Shown here piece after piece: positions 8,588-17,381 of a stretch of 59,012 nt of DNA. Numbering within the stretch: position 1 is the first letter of the stretch; every line of letters starts with the position of its first letter. Under the pieces are notes generated by a model. It worked only from the letters and a program-made list of their open reading frames with translations. It was not told where the DNA came from and did not search any database. Source of the stretch: Paenibacillus phytohabitans (GTDB taxonomy: Bacteria; Bacillota; Bacilli; Paenibacillales; Paenibacillaceae); contig NZ_WHOB01000066.1 in the NCBI RefSeq assembly GCF_013141775.1, positions 1 through 59,012 of the forward strand, in the 5' to 3' direction. The translations under genes were made by a program, and so were the position numbers.

Positions 8588-9772
8588 ATGGATACTATTT
8601 CTCCCTCGCTCTACTATCGCTTCTACCGCTACAGATCAGGCTGTAAGATTGCCTCAGACGGTGTATTTTCGTTACCGGAGCAGACGGCGTTCGGCACAGA
8701 GGTGTTGGTAAAGGAGGGCTATCGGTTAGATATCCCCTTTCCTGCACGGGATGGCTCACCCAGAATCGTCATCGGAGACCGCTGTGAATGCAATCGCAAT
8801 TTGACGATAACGGCACTACACAAGGTTGAATTAAAAGCGGATGTGATGACCGGTCCCCACGTGTTTATAACAGACGCAAAGCAGCCTTGGGAGAAGGGAG
8901 TAAACGGGGTGTCCTCGGTAACGATTGGTGAAAGCTCCTGGATCGGCGCTTATTCCTCCATTTTGGGCAACGTGAAGATTGGCAAAGGCTGTGTGATCGG
9001 CGCAGGAAGCGTTATCCTGCAGGATGTGCCGGATTACTGCGTCGTCGCTGGCAATCCGGCTGTATTCCGGCGAATCTACGAACCTTCAAGCGGAGAGTGG
9101 ATTCGGGTAAAAAGCGAAGCTCAGGCCCGGGAGCTCCTGGAACGCAGGAGAAAGGAGCCTCTTTTGTCTATTTGCATACCGGTTTATAATCAGGCCGATG
9201 AGCTGCGGCGCTGTCTGGAATCTATTTATGCACAGACCGATGATGCCGGCTTAATCGAGGTCTGCGTCTTGGACGATGCTTCTGCAGACGAAACTGAGGA
9301 AGTGGCAAGCCACTACGGGAGTCTGTACCACAGCTTCCGTTATCTCCGAAATCAGGCTTCCACCGTTGGAAGCCTCCCTCTCCCCCAAGCAGTAGATATG
9401 GCACGCGGGAAGTTTGTGATGGCGCACGATTCTGCCGCCTGCTTCTCGCCCGGATCTCTTATTCCGTTTCTGAATGTGCTGCACACTCATTCGGACTGCG
9501 CATTTGTGTTGATCGAGCAAATGCTTGTCCGGGGCGCCCCGCAGACGGAAATGCTTGAGGGCTTGTCCGAGTACCACCAGCTTACCGCCGAACGTTCTAC
9601 TGAACCGCTCCTGCACATTCTGAACCGCCAGGAGTGGAATCGGGCGGCCGATCTCCCTCAAACCGAGGAGTCTCTGAATTCTTGGATAAACCGTCAATAT
9701 GCGCTGCTGATGTCAAATCCGCGATTCTACCTGTGCCGATATAAAATGTTTGATGTACCTGTTATCCATTGA
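8588..9772 (+). CDS. Fusion of left-handed beta-helix acetyltransferase and family-2 glycosyltransferase, both partly degenerate
   Basis: A 394-residue protein with an AAAGGAGG site before the ATG. Residues 1-175 form a hexapeptide-repeat left-handed beta-helix (IGDRCECNRN, IGESSWIGAYSSI, IGKGCVIGAGSVI, ending CVVAGNPAVFRRI). Residues 190-394 start a GT-A domain (LLSICIPVYNQADELRRC, VLDDASADETEE). The histidine-bearing loop of related acetyltransferases (DHNHxY type) is replaced by TDAKQPW, and the expected acidic DxD of the GT half reads AHDSA. It resembles the last two domains of the next gene and may be a degenerate or regulatory paralogue. Confidence 0.82.
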   Translation: MDTISPSLYYRFYRYRSGCKIASDGVFSLPEQTAFGTEVLVKEGYRLDIPFPARDGSPRIVIGDRCECNRNLTITALHKVELKADVMTGPHVFITDAKQPWEKGVNGVSSVTIGESSWIGAYSSILGNVKIGKGCVIGAGSVILQDVPDYCVVAGNPAVFRRIYEPSSGEWIRVKSEAQARELLERRRKEPLLSICIPVYNQADELRRCLESIYAQTDDAGLIEVCVLDDASADETEEVASHYGSLYHSFRYLRNQASTVGSLPLPQAVDMARGKFVMAHDSAACFSPGSLIPFLNVLHTHSDCAFVLIEQMLVRGAPQTEMLEGLSEYHQLTAERSTEPLLHILNRQEWNRAADLPQTEESLNSWINRQYALLMSNPRFYLCRYKMFDVPVIH

Positions 9773-9957
9773 TATTCCCGTAGATTATAGAGAGTGGTCA
9801 AATTATATGTATCTTTGCTAAATTTGATTGATGTTTGGGGATTGCCTGAATATACATATATTATGCTCAGGCAAATGACGAAACCGCAGGCCGCAAGTCC
9901 GGGAAGTCCATTAATTGTGGGTCGGACCTTGCGGATAAAGGAGAGGATTTCAGCGAC

Positions 9958-12105
9958 ATGGATGACCGTAAAGTTTGTTTTATCATGTGTGTGAACAATG
10001 AAGAGCTAGCGGAACGCTGCAAAAAAAATCTCTGGCAATTAAAGATTCCGGAAGGATTTACCGTAGATATTCAAATCGTGACGGGTGCTTCGGGACTCGC
10101 GGCCGGTTACGACGGGGCAATGCGCCAGTCCGATGCCAAGTACAAGGTATATCTGCATCAGGATGTCCATATCCTCCACCACCATTTTATTGCAGATATC
10201 GTCCGCTTGTTCTCTGATTATCCGGCCTTGGGTATTCTGGGAACCGTTGGGGCTAAAGCGTTACCGTCCTCTGTGACTTGGTGGGATGCCGAACAAAAAT
10301 ACGGTAAAGTGATTGACAGTCATACCGGTATGCTGAAACCTCTGGAATTCCTGCAGCCAACGGGAGATTACGAAAGTGTAGAGGCACTCGACGGATTGCT
10401 GCTGGCCACACAGTATGACCTCCCTTGGCGCCAAGACTGGTTTGACGGCTGGCATTTCTATGACGCCTCACAATGTCAGGAGTTTATCGCAAGCGGTTAT
10501 GAAGTAGGCATCCCCAGACAGCATCTGCCCTGGTGCCTGCATGATTGCGGTTTTGTGAATACAGCTAACGGTTTCGCCGAAGCCCGACAAGTCTTCATGG
10601 AGTCTTATGGCTATGGTAAAAGCCTTGGCAAGCACCAGTTCCACCGGCTTGGCGGCGGATGTAATATTCACCCTACATGTGACCTCTTCGGTACGAGAGG
10701 TATCTCACTAGGCGACGGTGTCAAGCTGCAGTCTGACTGTTGGATGATGCTTCCCTATGACAATTACAGCGGAGATCCGCGAATTATCATCGGTACGGGA
10801 AGCGATATCGGACGACGGTGCAACCTGTCGGCGGTCAACCGTATCGCTATCGGTTCCCAGGTGATCATATCCCCCAATGTGCATATCTCGGACCACAACC
10901 TCGCTTATCAGAACCCCGATCTCCCTATCAGAAAGCAGGGAGTGGATTCCTGGAGCCATACTGTAACCATAGGTTCGGGAAGCTGGATCGGTATGAACAC
11001 CGTAATTGCCGGACAGGTGTCCATCGGTAAAGGCTGTGTCATTGGTGCAGGTTCGGTCGTAGTGTCCGGCACAGTGATTCCCGATTATTGTGTTGCGGCC
11101 GGTACCCCGGCACGGGTTATCAAACAGTATGATCCTATAACCCGGCGGTGGCGGAAGACCGGTGTCTCATCCGATGAAGAAGACGTCTTGCCTGCGGAAG
11201 ACCCCAGCCCGCCCCTACTCCTCAGCATCTGCATTCCTACCTATAACCGTGAACAAGAGCTGGATATTTGTCTGAACAGTATTTATAGCCAGAACGCCAG
11301 ACTGCAAGATTTCGAGGTAATCGTTTCCGACAATGCCTCCCCGGACGGCACTCAGGAGCTCGTCCGGAAATATCAATCACGTTATTCCAACCTTCGCTAC
11401 TTCCGCAACGAACGCAACGAAGGCGCGGACTATAATTTCCTGAAGTGTGCCGGTTATGCCCACGGTGAATTTATCAAGCTTCACGGTGACGATGATTACT
11501 GGCTCCCGGGCTCTCTTGAAGCCTTGTGCAGTATTACAGAACAGAACCGGGACTGCAGCTTGATCTTCCTGGATATCCTTCGTAACAGCGGGCAGATTGA
11601 CCGGGCGGCAGGCATAAGCAATTATGTACAGCATGTTTCCATTTACAGTACCTTTATGTCCGGAATTATCATGCGCAGGAAGGAATTTGAACAAATCCCC
11701 ACTCCTGACCTTTTTTTCCATTCAAATCTTAACCAGGTCTATCTGGAGTTCTCCATTCTCAATATAACACCGGATTATTGCGTTTATCGCCGCAAACTGC
11801 TGTCCAGCAGCGGCAAGATCACCGGCGGATACAGCTTCGCCCAGACATTTATCAATTCCTATTTAAATATCCTTAATTACTTCCTGGATAAGGGATTGGA
11901 AGCCTCTGCGTTAGCTGCCGAGAAAAAACACATCGCCTACACCTTTCTGCTCTGGTGGTACAATTATATGCTGGAGCGGCACCTCGAACAGCTGAAGCCC
12001 GGGGATTTCGAAGAGATATTTACTGCGGCCTACCGCGATGAAGCGTACTTTGGCGATCTTCAGGCAAGGGTGAAAATGATTCAGGCCAAGCACGGGCTTG
12101 TCTGA
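9958..12105 (+). CDS. Three-domain enzyme: glycosyltransferase, beta-helix acetyltransferase, glycosyltransferase
   Basis: A 715-residue protein. Residues 1-220 resemble the 'glycosyltransferase like family' (Glyco_tranf_2_5 type: CFIMCVNNEELAERC, YKVYLHQDVHILHHHF, GILGTVGAKALP). Residues 235-405 form a left-handed beta-helix acyltransferase with hexapeptides, the loop ISDHNLAYQNPDLPI and the end GAGSVVVSGTVIPD... AAGTPARVI. Residues 425-715 form a GT-A domain (LLSICIPTYNREQELDIC, VIVSDNASPDGTQEL, LHGDDDYWLPGSLEAL). A GGAGAGG site precedes the ATG. One polypeptide could add a sugar, acetylate it and extend it, giving a capped or modified glycan; that is inference. The 185-base gap before the gene holds nothing else recognisable. 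Confidence 0.85.
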   Translation: MDDRKVCFIMCVNNEELAERCKKNLWQLKIPEGFTVDIQIVTGASGLAAGYDGAMRQSDAKYKVYLHQDVHILHHHFIADIVRLFSDYPALGILGTVGAKALPSSVTWWDAEQKYGKVIDSHTGMLKPLEFLQPTGDYESVEALDGLLLATQYDLPWRQDWFDGWHFYDASQCQEFIASGYEVGIPRQHLPWCLHDCGFVNTANGFAEARQVFMESYGYGKSLGKHQFHRLGGGCNIHPTCDLFGTRGISLGDGVKLQSDCWMMLPYDNYSGDPRIIIGTGSDIGRRCNLSAVNRIAIGSQVIISPNVHISDHNLAYQNPDLPIRKQGVDSWSHTVTIGSGSWIGMNTVIAGQVSIGKGCVIGAGSVVVSGTVIPDYCVAAGTPARVIKQYDPITRRWRKTGVSSDEEDVLPAEDPSPPLLLSICIPTYNREQELDICLNSIYSQNARLQDFEVIVSDNASPDGTQELVRKYQSRYSNLRYFRNERNEGADYNFLKCAGYAHGEFIKLHGDDDYWLPGSLEALCSITEQNRDCSLIFLDILRNSGQIDRAAGISNYVQHVSIYSTFMSGIIMRRKEFEQIPTPDLFFHSNLNQVYLEFSILNITPDYCVYRRKLLSSSGKITGGYSFAQTFINSYLNILNYFLDKGLEASALAAEKKHIAYTFLLWWYNYMLERHLEQLKPGDFEEIFTAAYRDEAYFGDLQARVKMIQAKHGLV

Positions 12106-12172
12106 AACAGCCGCGACACCGGGCGGGTCGGAGAACGGCCCAGCCTATAATTTCAGGGAGGGGATTTCGAAT

Positions 12173-12730
12173 ATGGAGAGCATCGGTCTTTCTCATATAA
12201 ACCGTTTTTATAAATACGGATCAGATAGCCTCATCATGGAAAAAACCGATATCAATTGCCCGGAGGAGATCTCCATTGGCCGTGATGTGCTCATCCTTGA
12301 GAACAGCTGGTTCACAGTCCTCATTCCCGGCCAAGGGACAGTGCCCAAAATCACAATAGGCGACGGCTGCAAGTGCAGCCGGAATCTGATTATTGCCGCC
12401 GCCAATAGCGTCGTTCTGGAGGAGGATGTAATCATTGGACCTGATGTATATATTGCCGACACCGATCATCAATACCGCAATATCGGCATCCCTATCCGGG
12501 ACCAGTGGATTACCTCAAGCACTCAGAGTGTAAGGATCGGTGCCGGCAGCGAGCTCGGCGCCCACTGTGTTATTGTTGGCGGCGTATCGATTGGCAAAGG
12601 CTGCAGGGTCACAGCCAACAGCGTGGTGTCCGGCGATTTGCCGGACTTCTGCATCGCTGCGGGCAATCCCGCCAGAGTCGTGGACAGCTACGACCCTGAA
12701 GCCGGAGAATGGCAGCTTCCCGGCGGCTGA
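12173..12730 (+). CDS. Stand-alone left-handed beta-helix O-acetyltransferase
   Basis: A 185-residue hexapeptide-repeat protein (ISIGRDVLILENSWF, ITIGDGCKCSRN, VRIGAGSELGAHCVI, VSIGKGCRVTANSVV, ending FCIAAGNPARVVD). I start it at the ATG preceded by GGGAGGGG nine bases upstream; a longer frame from 12098 overlaps the previous gene and lacks a site. The loop IADTDHQYRNIGIPI keeps the central His of the DHNHxY acetyltransferase motif, so it is likely active. The probable role is acetyl-CoA-dependent O-acetylation of the surface glycan. It is the last gene of the plus-strand trio. Confidence 0.82.
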   Translation: MESIGLSHINRFYKYGSDSLIMEKTDINCPEEISIGRDVLILENSWFTVLIPGQGTVPKITIGDGCKCSRNLIIAAANSVVLEEDVIIGPDVYIADTDHQYRNIGIPIRDQWITSSTQSVRIGAGSELGAHCVIVGGVSIGKGCRVTANSVVSGDLPDFCIAAGNPARVVDSYDPEAGEWQLPGG

Positions 12731-12888
12731 CAGCTGCAGCAGAGCCGGGGCCACACTGTGGATGTAGCGGATTTCGTGGTGAATGATAACGCTTCAGGAG
12801 AACGTACGGCCCTTGTGCCAGAAAACTTCCTGTGGCGTTTCGCTATTTCAGCTTCTGTACAAGCAGTCCACCAGAGAAGGGATACAAT

Positions 12889-13518
12889 CTACATGTTTCG
12901 TGGCCGCTTCAGGTTCTGGGAGGTTATAATTCCTGAATATACATCCGGCTTCTTCGGCTGCTGCGGCATAATATGGCGCAGTACCTTGGGCGGCTGCTGC
13001 GGCTGCAGACGCCGCGGCTTCGGTTGATGCTCGGCAGCTCCCTGCCACACCCGTGGCTGCTGTGCCGTGTGCTGCCGCAGTGTACGTTGCCGCTGCAACA
13101 GGGCGCGGTCTCCTGAGGTGCGCGTGCGTTCCAGCCGGCTTCGCTTCTTGCGGTAAACACGCTTGCGCTTGACCTGCGGCGGGTGCTTAAGTGTAAGACG
13201 GCCCGCTTTCCCGGGTGAATAGATAAGCTTACGCTTGGATACAAATGGAGCAGCGGCGGGACGTACGTCGTTCTTATCGTTCTTTATGAAGGCATAGTCC
13301 TTTACTCTGCGATCTGGCGATTCTGTTTCCGGGCCTTGGCCGGCTGCTTGAGCCTTTTCAAGCAGGCGGTGCGTTTCCGCCATAAACCGGGCCAGCTCCG
13401 CATCCGCATTGACTGAGAGCCGCTGACAGGTTTGCTTCAACAGCTCAATTTGTCCCACGGTTTTATGGATCGCTTTCACCAGCAGTTCATCCTCTGAATG
13501 TCCGAATTCAGCATTCAT
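12889..13518 (-). CDS. Basic, low-complexity protein, possibly a spore-coat component
   Basis: A 209-residue protein. The first 70 residues are a plausible helical domain (GHSEDELLVKAIHKTVGQIELLKQTC). From about residue 85 the rest is very rich in Arg, Lys, Gln and Pro (KRKRVYRKKRSR, QPKPRRLQPQQPPK), a composition seen in spore-coat and morphogenetic proteins. The ATG overlaps the end of the upstream gene by about ten bases and has a GGGGTG site, so the two are coupled. No enzymatic motif is seen. The coat assignment rests on composition and neighbourhood only. Confidence 0.6.
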   Translation of the reverse strand: MNAEFGHSEDELLVKAIHKTVGQIELLKQTCQRLSVNADAELARFMAETHRLLEKAQAAGQGPETESPDRRVKDYAFIKNDKNDVRPAAAPFVSKRKLIYSPGKAGRLTLKHPPQVKRKRVYRKKRSRLERTRTSGDRALLQRQRTLRQHTAQQPRVWQGAAEHQPKPRRLQPQQPPKVLRHIMPQQPKKPDVYSGIITSQNLKRPRNM

Positions 13519-13786
13519 AATCGTTCACCCCGCTCATGAGCCGCCTGCTGGTGTCCAGTGTCCGGCAGATCATGGCTTGCTTCTGCGCCAAGGCTTCGAT
13601 GATTCTGGCAACCGCCTGTTGTAAGGATTGAAGATTATGTGTACTAGATTCTCCCGGCAAGCTTCCACTTGCGGCAATAACATATTCAAGTTTGCGGATT
13701 TCAGCCGCGATCAGAGCCGAGACCGCGTCCTCTTCCAGAGCTGCAGCCAGAATAACCGCTTTTATCAACCGTTCCTGCTTTAGCAT
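13508..13786 (-). CDS. Small helical protein of unknown function
   Basis: A 92-residue protein predicted all-helical, Ala- and Leu-rich (AVILAAALEEDAVSALIAAEIRKLE, written here as one helix from residue 10). The ATG follows GGGGAGGGAG; a GTG one codon earlier is also possible. The downstream gene overlaps it. A CATATATATA element at about 13828-13837 (minus strand) lies some 45 bases upstream. I do not recognise a family; its position among collagen and coat-like genes suggests a spore role. Confidence 0.6.
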   Translation of the reverse strand: MLKQERLIKAVILAAALEEDAVSALIAAEIRKLEYVIAASGSLPGESSTHNLQSLQQAVARIIEALAQKQAMICRTLDTSRRLMSGVNDYEC

Positions 13787-14003
13787 CACTTTTCTCCCTC
13801 CCCGCTTACGTTCATCTCTTTACCGTTATATATATGAGCTTTTGGCCTGTCCCTATCACCTCTAGTCCAAGGTTCAGCCGGCTTATATCGGATTTAACGG
13901 ATTTCAGAGAATAAAGGGAATAGGACAACCTGCCGCCGATGTATATATAGCTATAACCAGATATCAAACGTACGGAAATCTTTATGTTCTGGAGGAGATC
14001 TAC

Positions 14004-14366
14004 ATGTCAATGCCCAACATTCCCAACATTACTCCCGATATCTCGGTTACGCGGGAGGATAGCATCTCTCTTTTGCTTGCCTCCATTGCAATCAACGAGA
14101 TGTCCTTATCTCACATAATCAATGCCGAAGCGGAAGCCATGCAGGCCTTCGTGCAATCCGATCCCGGAAATATCAACTTTCGCAACATCATCCAATTGAA
14201 CAATACCACCTCCAGACTGTTGGAAGAGATCACGCGGGGACAATGGCTGAGTCTAAGCAAAATGGACCGTATACTGCGCCTGTTGAGTGAACCGGGCAGC
14301 TGGCTGGACAAAACGATTGCGGAAGACGAAATGATAGAGTCAGAAGAAGAGGAAGAAGAAGAATAG
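14004..14366 (+). CDS. Small acidic-tailed protein, probably spore-surface associated
   Basis: A 120-residue protein with a strong GGAGGAG site seven bases before the ATG. It starts MSMPNIPNITPDISVTRED and continues with a helical core (SISLLLASIAINEMSLSHIINAEAEAM). It ends in a run of Asp/Glu. Short proteins with this N-terminal pattern are common beside collagen-like spore genes in Bacillus and Paenibacillus, as far as I remember, but their function is not known to me. It is transcribed divergently from 13786. Confidence 0.7.
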   Translation: MSMPNIPNITPDISVTREDSISLLLASIAINEMSLSHIINAEAEAMQAFVQSDPGNINFRNIIQLNNTTSRLLEEITRGQWLSLSKMDRILRLLSEPGSWLDKTIAEDEMIESEEEEEEE

Positions 14367-14599
14367 CAATCCGCTGATGTCCTTCCGGTAAATCTTCTTA
14401 CCAGATTGGTAGAGGGTTATGGTGAGGCCGGGAGAAAAAGATTGCTAGATTCAGGCGGCAGGCTTACTTTCCGCCTGTTCCGGCTGCTGAAATCCCAAGT
14501 CTCATCTGCACCCGCTTCAGAAAAAGTACGCATCCTGATCTCAAAATGGACAAGCTCAAACCATGAAGCTCCGCTCACAGAATTCGGGCCGGCATGTAT
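14367..14599. other. Convergent intergenic region
   Basis: The 233 bases lie between two converging genes. The only structure seen is a seven-base inverted repeat (CAGGCGG/CCGCCTG, 14452-14477) without a T-tract; a weak terminator at best. Confidence 0.3.
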
Positions 14600-15001
14600 T
14601 TATTGCACCTTCAAATGGTTAAGATGATCCGCAATCCGGTTAAGCTCATCGGCAAGCGCGGCAAGGGAAGCGACAAGCAGCTGCTGGCGGTCCGGCTTCT
14701 TCGGCTCAGCGCTGATTATCTCCATTGGCGGAGGAGGTTGCAACTCCTTCTTGTCCTCTTTGCCGTACATCGGAAAGCCGTCTTCAATCAGCAGACGAAC
14801 AATGGTACTGAGATGGTAACGCTCTGCACGCAGTTCACTGATCCGCTTCAGTAGTTTCAAAGTTTCATAGGGGTAAAGCACCTGGTCTCCCTGACGGGTC
14901 GCGGCTACAAAATAAGAGAAATACTCTAACCATCTCTTCACTGTGGTCGGAGGTAATTTCGATATCGTGATCAATTCCAGTTGCGTGTAATGGCGAACCA
15001 T
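14600..15001 (-). CDS. MerR/RacA-like helix-turn-helix regulator
   Basis: A 133-residue protein. Residues 8-70 form a winged helix-turn-helix of the MerR/RacA type (TISKLPPTTVKRWLEYFS, YPYETLKLLKRISELR). A Pro-rich spacer follows, and then a C-terminal helix (LVASLAALADELNRIADHL) that probably dimerises. The ATG has an AGAGGAGAG site. There is no ligand-binding domain. It may control the adjacent spore-surface and glycan genes or act in chromosome or coat organisation. It resembles in size and layout the regulator at 53047-53454. Confidence 0.72.
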   Translation of the reverse strand: MVRHYTQLELITISKLPPTTVKRWLEYFSYFVAATRQGDQVLYPYETLKLLKRISELRAERYHLSTIVRLLIEDGFPMYGKEDKKELQPPPPMEIISAEPKKPDRQQLLVASLAALADELNRIADHLNHLKVQ

Positions 15002-15089
15002 AACATCTCTCCTCTTTCTAGTGGACTTATATATTTTAATGGTATTCGCGTTCCACGAAATAAATGTGTAAAATTACCTATTTGCGTTT

Positions 15090-15136
15090 TTTTGCATCAA
15101 AAAACGGCCAACTGCCTGACAGGGCAGTTGGCCGTA
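15090..15136 (-). terminator. Rho-independent terminator of the rfb/glycosyltransferase operon
   Basis: A 13-bp perfect stem (ACGGCCAACTGCC with its complement, 15104-15116 and 15123-15135) has a six-base loop and is followed on the minus strand by TTTTTTG. It lies 30 bases after the stop of the gene ending at 15166. Confidence 0.9.
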
Positions 15137-15165
15137 GATCCATCCGGCTATGGGAAATTGCACAT

Positions 15166-16266
15166 TTACGAAGAAGCCTTAATCAGATTTACATAGGAGT
15201 CACCGAGAAATTCCTGGAAGTATTTACGGTTAAGCTGCATGCTGGGGTGCGACGGATAATAAGAAAGCGCAACTTCATTGTGGTAATTCGCTTTAACATG
15301 CTGGCCTAAGCGGTCATAGCAGACACATAATTGCAGATGGGGAACCCAAGTGGTGGAGGTCATATCCTGCAAGCCCATAGACGCTCTTCTCGGAAGCGAG
15401 ACTGCCAGCTCAAACCAGTAAATGGCATGTTCATGGCGGCCCTGATCCATCAGTTCAAATCCCAGGCGGCAGCAAAACTCGGAACGGGGAATATCATAGT
15501 TCAAGGTCCGGTATAACGCCTGCATCTTTCCTTGCTTGTTCTCCAGGCGTTCGCAGCATTCCGCCATCTTCAGGCACGCCTGGTAATTGTCCTCGATCCA
15601 GCCCTGACCGGTCTCCAGAAACTTGCCGTAATAGTTGAGCGCCTCTTCATGAAGTGCGTGATCACGCAGCTCGTTGGCAAAATAGTAGAGGTCGCGCGGT
15701 GAGAAGTCTTCCCCCCTGGCCTCGCGTCCGCGGTAAATACGCAGGTTGCGGTCAGTGTATTCTTTATCTTTTTTGTGCGTGATACATATATTGCTCTCCA
15801 GCGTGGGCCCCCCCGCCGCCAAATACTCATGCACCGGGCCGATCCACTGGAAATTGCAGTCCCTCCGGACCAGCCGGTTCCGCCGGAGGCTTGAGGTCAC
15901 CCTCCCCTCACTGTCAACCCCCAGATTGTACGGCATGTTTACGGAATGGTATGCCGTGGACAGAGTCTCCTTAAGTTCCTTGAACAACTTCTGGTCTGCT
16001 TCCTCAATGACATCGTCCGCATCGAGCCAAAGTATATATTCCTTAGTCGCCTTGCTGAAAGCCTCATTGCGGGCTGCCCCGAAATCGTCGATCCATTCGA
16101 AGTCGTAGATGACAGCACCATATTCTGCGGCAATCTCCTTCGTGCGGTCTGTCGAGCCGGTATCGACAATGACGATTTCATCCGCGATATCCCGCACCGA
16201 TTCGAGGCATCTGCCTAACCCGTTCTCTTCATTACGCACAATCATACATAGACTGATAGTAATCAT
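15166..16266 (-). CDS. SunS-type glycosyltransferase with TPR-like C-terminus
   Basis: A 366-residue paralogue of the protein at 7282-8406. It shares SLCMIVRNEE, DIADEIVIVDTGSTDRT, ILWLDADDVIEE, RNRLVRRDCNFQWIGPVHEYL and a C-terminal block of TPR-like helices (FANELRDHALHEEALNYY). The ATG overlaps the rfbG stop by four bases and has AGGAGGG in front. It is the last gene of the rfb operon, so it is the best candidate to transfer the CDP-activated dideoxy sugar made by its partners; that is inference from gene order. Confidence 0.85.
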   Translation of the reverse strand: MITISLCMIVRNEENGLGRCLESVRDIADEIVIVDTGSTDRTKEIAAEYGAVIYDFEWIDDFGAARNEAFSKATKEYILWLDADDVIEEADQKLFKELKETLSTAYHSVNMPYNLGVDSEGRVTSSLRRNRLVRRDCNFQWIGPVHEYLAAGGPTLESNICITHKKDKEYTDRNLRIYRGREARGEDFSPRDLYYFANELRDHALHEEALNYYGKFLETGQGWIEDNYQACLKMAECCERLENKQGKMQALYRTLNYDIPRSEFCCRLGFELMDQGRHEHAIYWFELAVSLPRRASMGLQDMTSTTWVPHLQLCVCYDRLGQHVKANYHNEVALSYYPSHPSMQLNRKYFQEFLGDSYVNLIKASS

Positions 16267-17381
16267 TTTGCCCTCCTAATTTCGTCTGTCATATATTCGC
16301 GGATTTGTTGCTCACAGATCTTCCGCATATCCTGTTTAGCTTCTAGCGCCTTTTGCCATTCTACGGTCTTCTGCAGCGCCTGCTCCACACTCCAGCATGA
16401 ATACCAGCCCAGCAGACGATGGGCTTTGGTGCTGTCAAGCTGCAGTTCTCCAGCCTCGTGCAGCGCGGATGAACCGGCAGGGTCCAGGTTGATGCCAGCC
16501 CCGTCCCCCCAGAGTGCAGCGAGCTTAGCTGCAACCTTCTCTACACTGTGCACACTCTCTTCCTCCGGGCCGAAATTCCATGCCGAGGCATATTCTGCTC
16601 CCTCTGCTACCAGCTTCTCAGCCAGCAGTAAATATCCGCCAAGCGGCTCCAGCACATGCTGCCACGGCCGCGTTGCAGCCGGACTGCGCAGGAGCGGCCG
16701 CCGCCCGGCAGCGAATGCCTTCAGGCAATCCGGCACCAGCCGGTCCGGCGAATCGTCTCCGCCTCCGATGACATTGCCGGCACGGGCGGTTGCAATGCCT
16801 ACACCATGCTCGGCATAACGTTCCGGATGGAAGAAGCTCGTGCGGTAAGCCTGTGTTACGAGCTCGGAGCATGCCTTGCTGGCCGAGTAGGGATCATACC
16901 CGCCCAACCGGTCCGTTTCGCGGTATCCCCATATCCATTCGAGATTGTCGTAGCATTTATCCGTAGTGATGTTGACGACAGCTTTGATCCGGCTGCCGGA
17001 ATCCACGCTGCTGCAGACCGCCTCGAGCAGATTTACCGTCCCCATCACATTGACTTCGAAAGTGTCTGCAGGAATTTGGTAGGAAGTCCGGACCAGGGGC
17101 TGGGCAGCCAGATGGAACACAACCTCTGGTTCCGCTTCCCGCAGCGCTGCATCCAGGCGGTGCCGGTTCCGCACATCCCCCCATGTAGTCTTGACCTCCT
17201 GTTCACCCCCGGTAAGCGTGAAGAGAGCATGCTCTTCCCGGTCCCAGGCATACCCGCTTACCCTGGCACCCAGCAGGGTAAGCCATAGACTAAGCCAGCT
17301 TCCCTTGAATCCGGTATGGCCGGTAATGAACACGGAGCGGTCCTTCCAGAACGCAGAGCGTTTCAGAAACTCTTCATCCAT
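16263..17381 (-). CDS. rfbG: CDP-glucose 4,6-dehydratase
   Basis: A 372-residue short-chain dehydrogenase/reductase converting CDP-glucose to CDP-4-keto-6-deoxyglucose. The NAD-binding motif GHTGFKGSWLSLWL near residue 20 is diagnostic of the RfbG subgroup. Also visible are FHLAAQPLVRTSYQ, the NITTDKCYDN segment and the YSASK catalytic motif (YDPYSASKACSEL). A GGGAGG site precedes the ATG, and the start overlaps the end of rfbF by 19 bases. It is second in the pathway between RfbF and RfbH. Confidence 0.93.
   Translation of the reverse strand: MDEEFLKRSAFWKDRSVFITGHTGFKGSWLSLWLTLLGARVSGYAWDREEHALFTLTGGEQEVKTTWGDVRNRHRLDAALREAEPEVVFHLAAQPLVRTSYQIPADTFEVNVMGTVNLLEAVCSSVDSGSRIKAVVNITTDKCYDNLEWIWGYRETDRLGGYDPYSASKACSELVTQAYRTSFFHPERYAEHGVGIATARAGNVIGGGDDSPDRLVPDCLKAFAAGRRPLLRSPAATRPWQHVLEPLGGYLLLAEKLVAEGAEYASAWNFGPEEESVHSVEKVAAKLAALWGDGAGINLDPAGSSALHEAGELQLDSTKAHRLLGWYSCWSVEQALQKTVEWQKALEAKQDMRKICEQQIREYMTDEIRRAK

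Noticed and set aside
12758..13027. Plus-strand 89-codon frame rich in Cys, Gly and Arg
   Set aside because: Antisense of the basic coat-like gene, with no ribosome-binding site.
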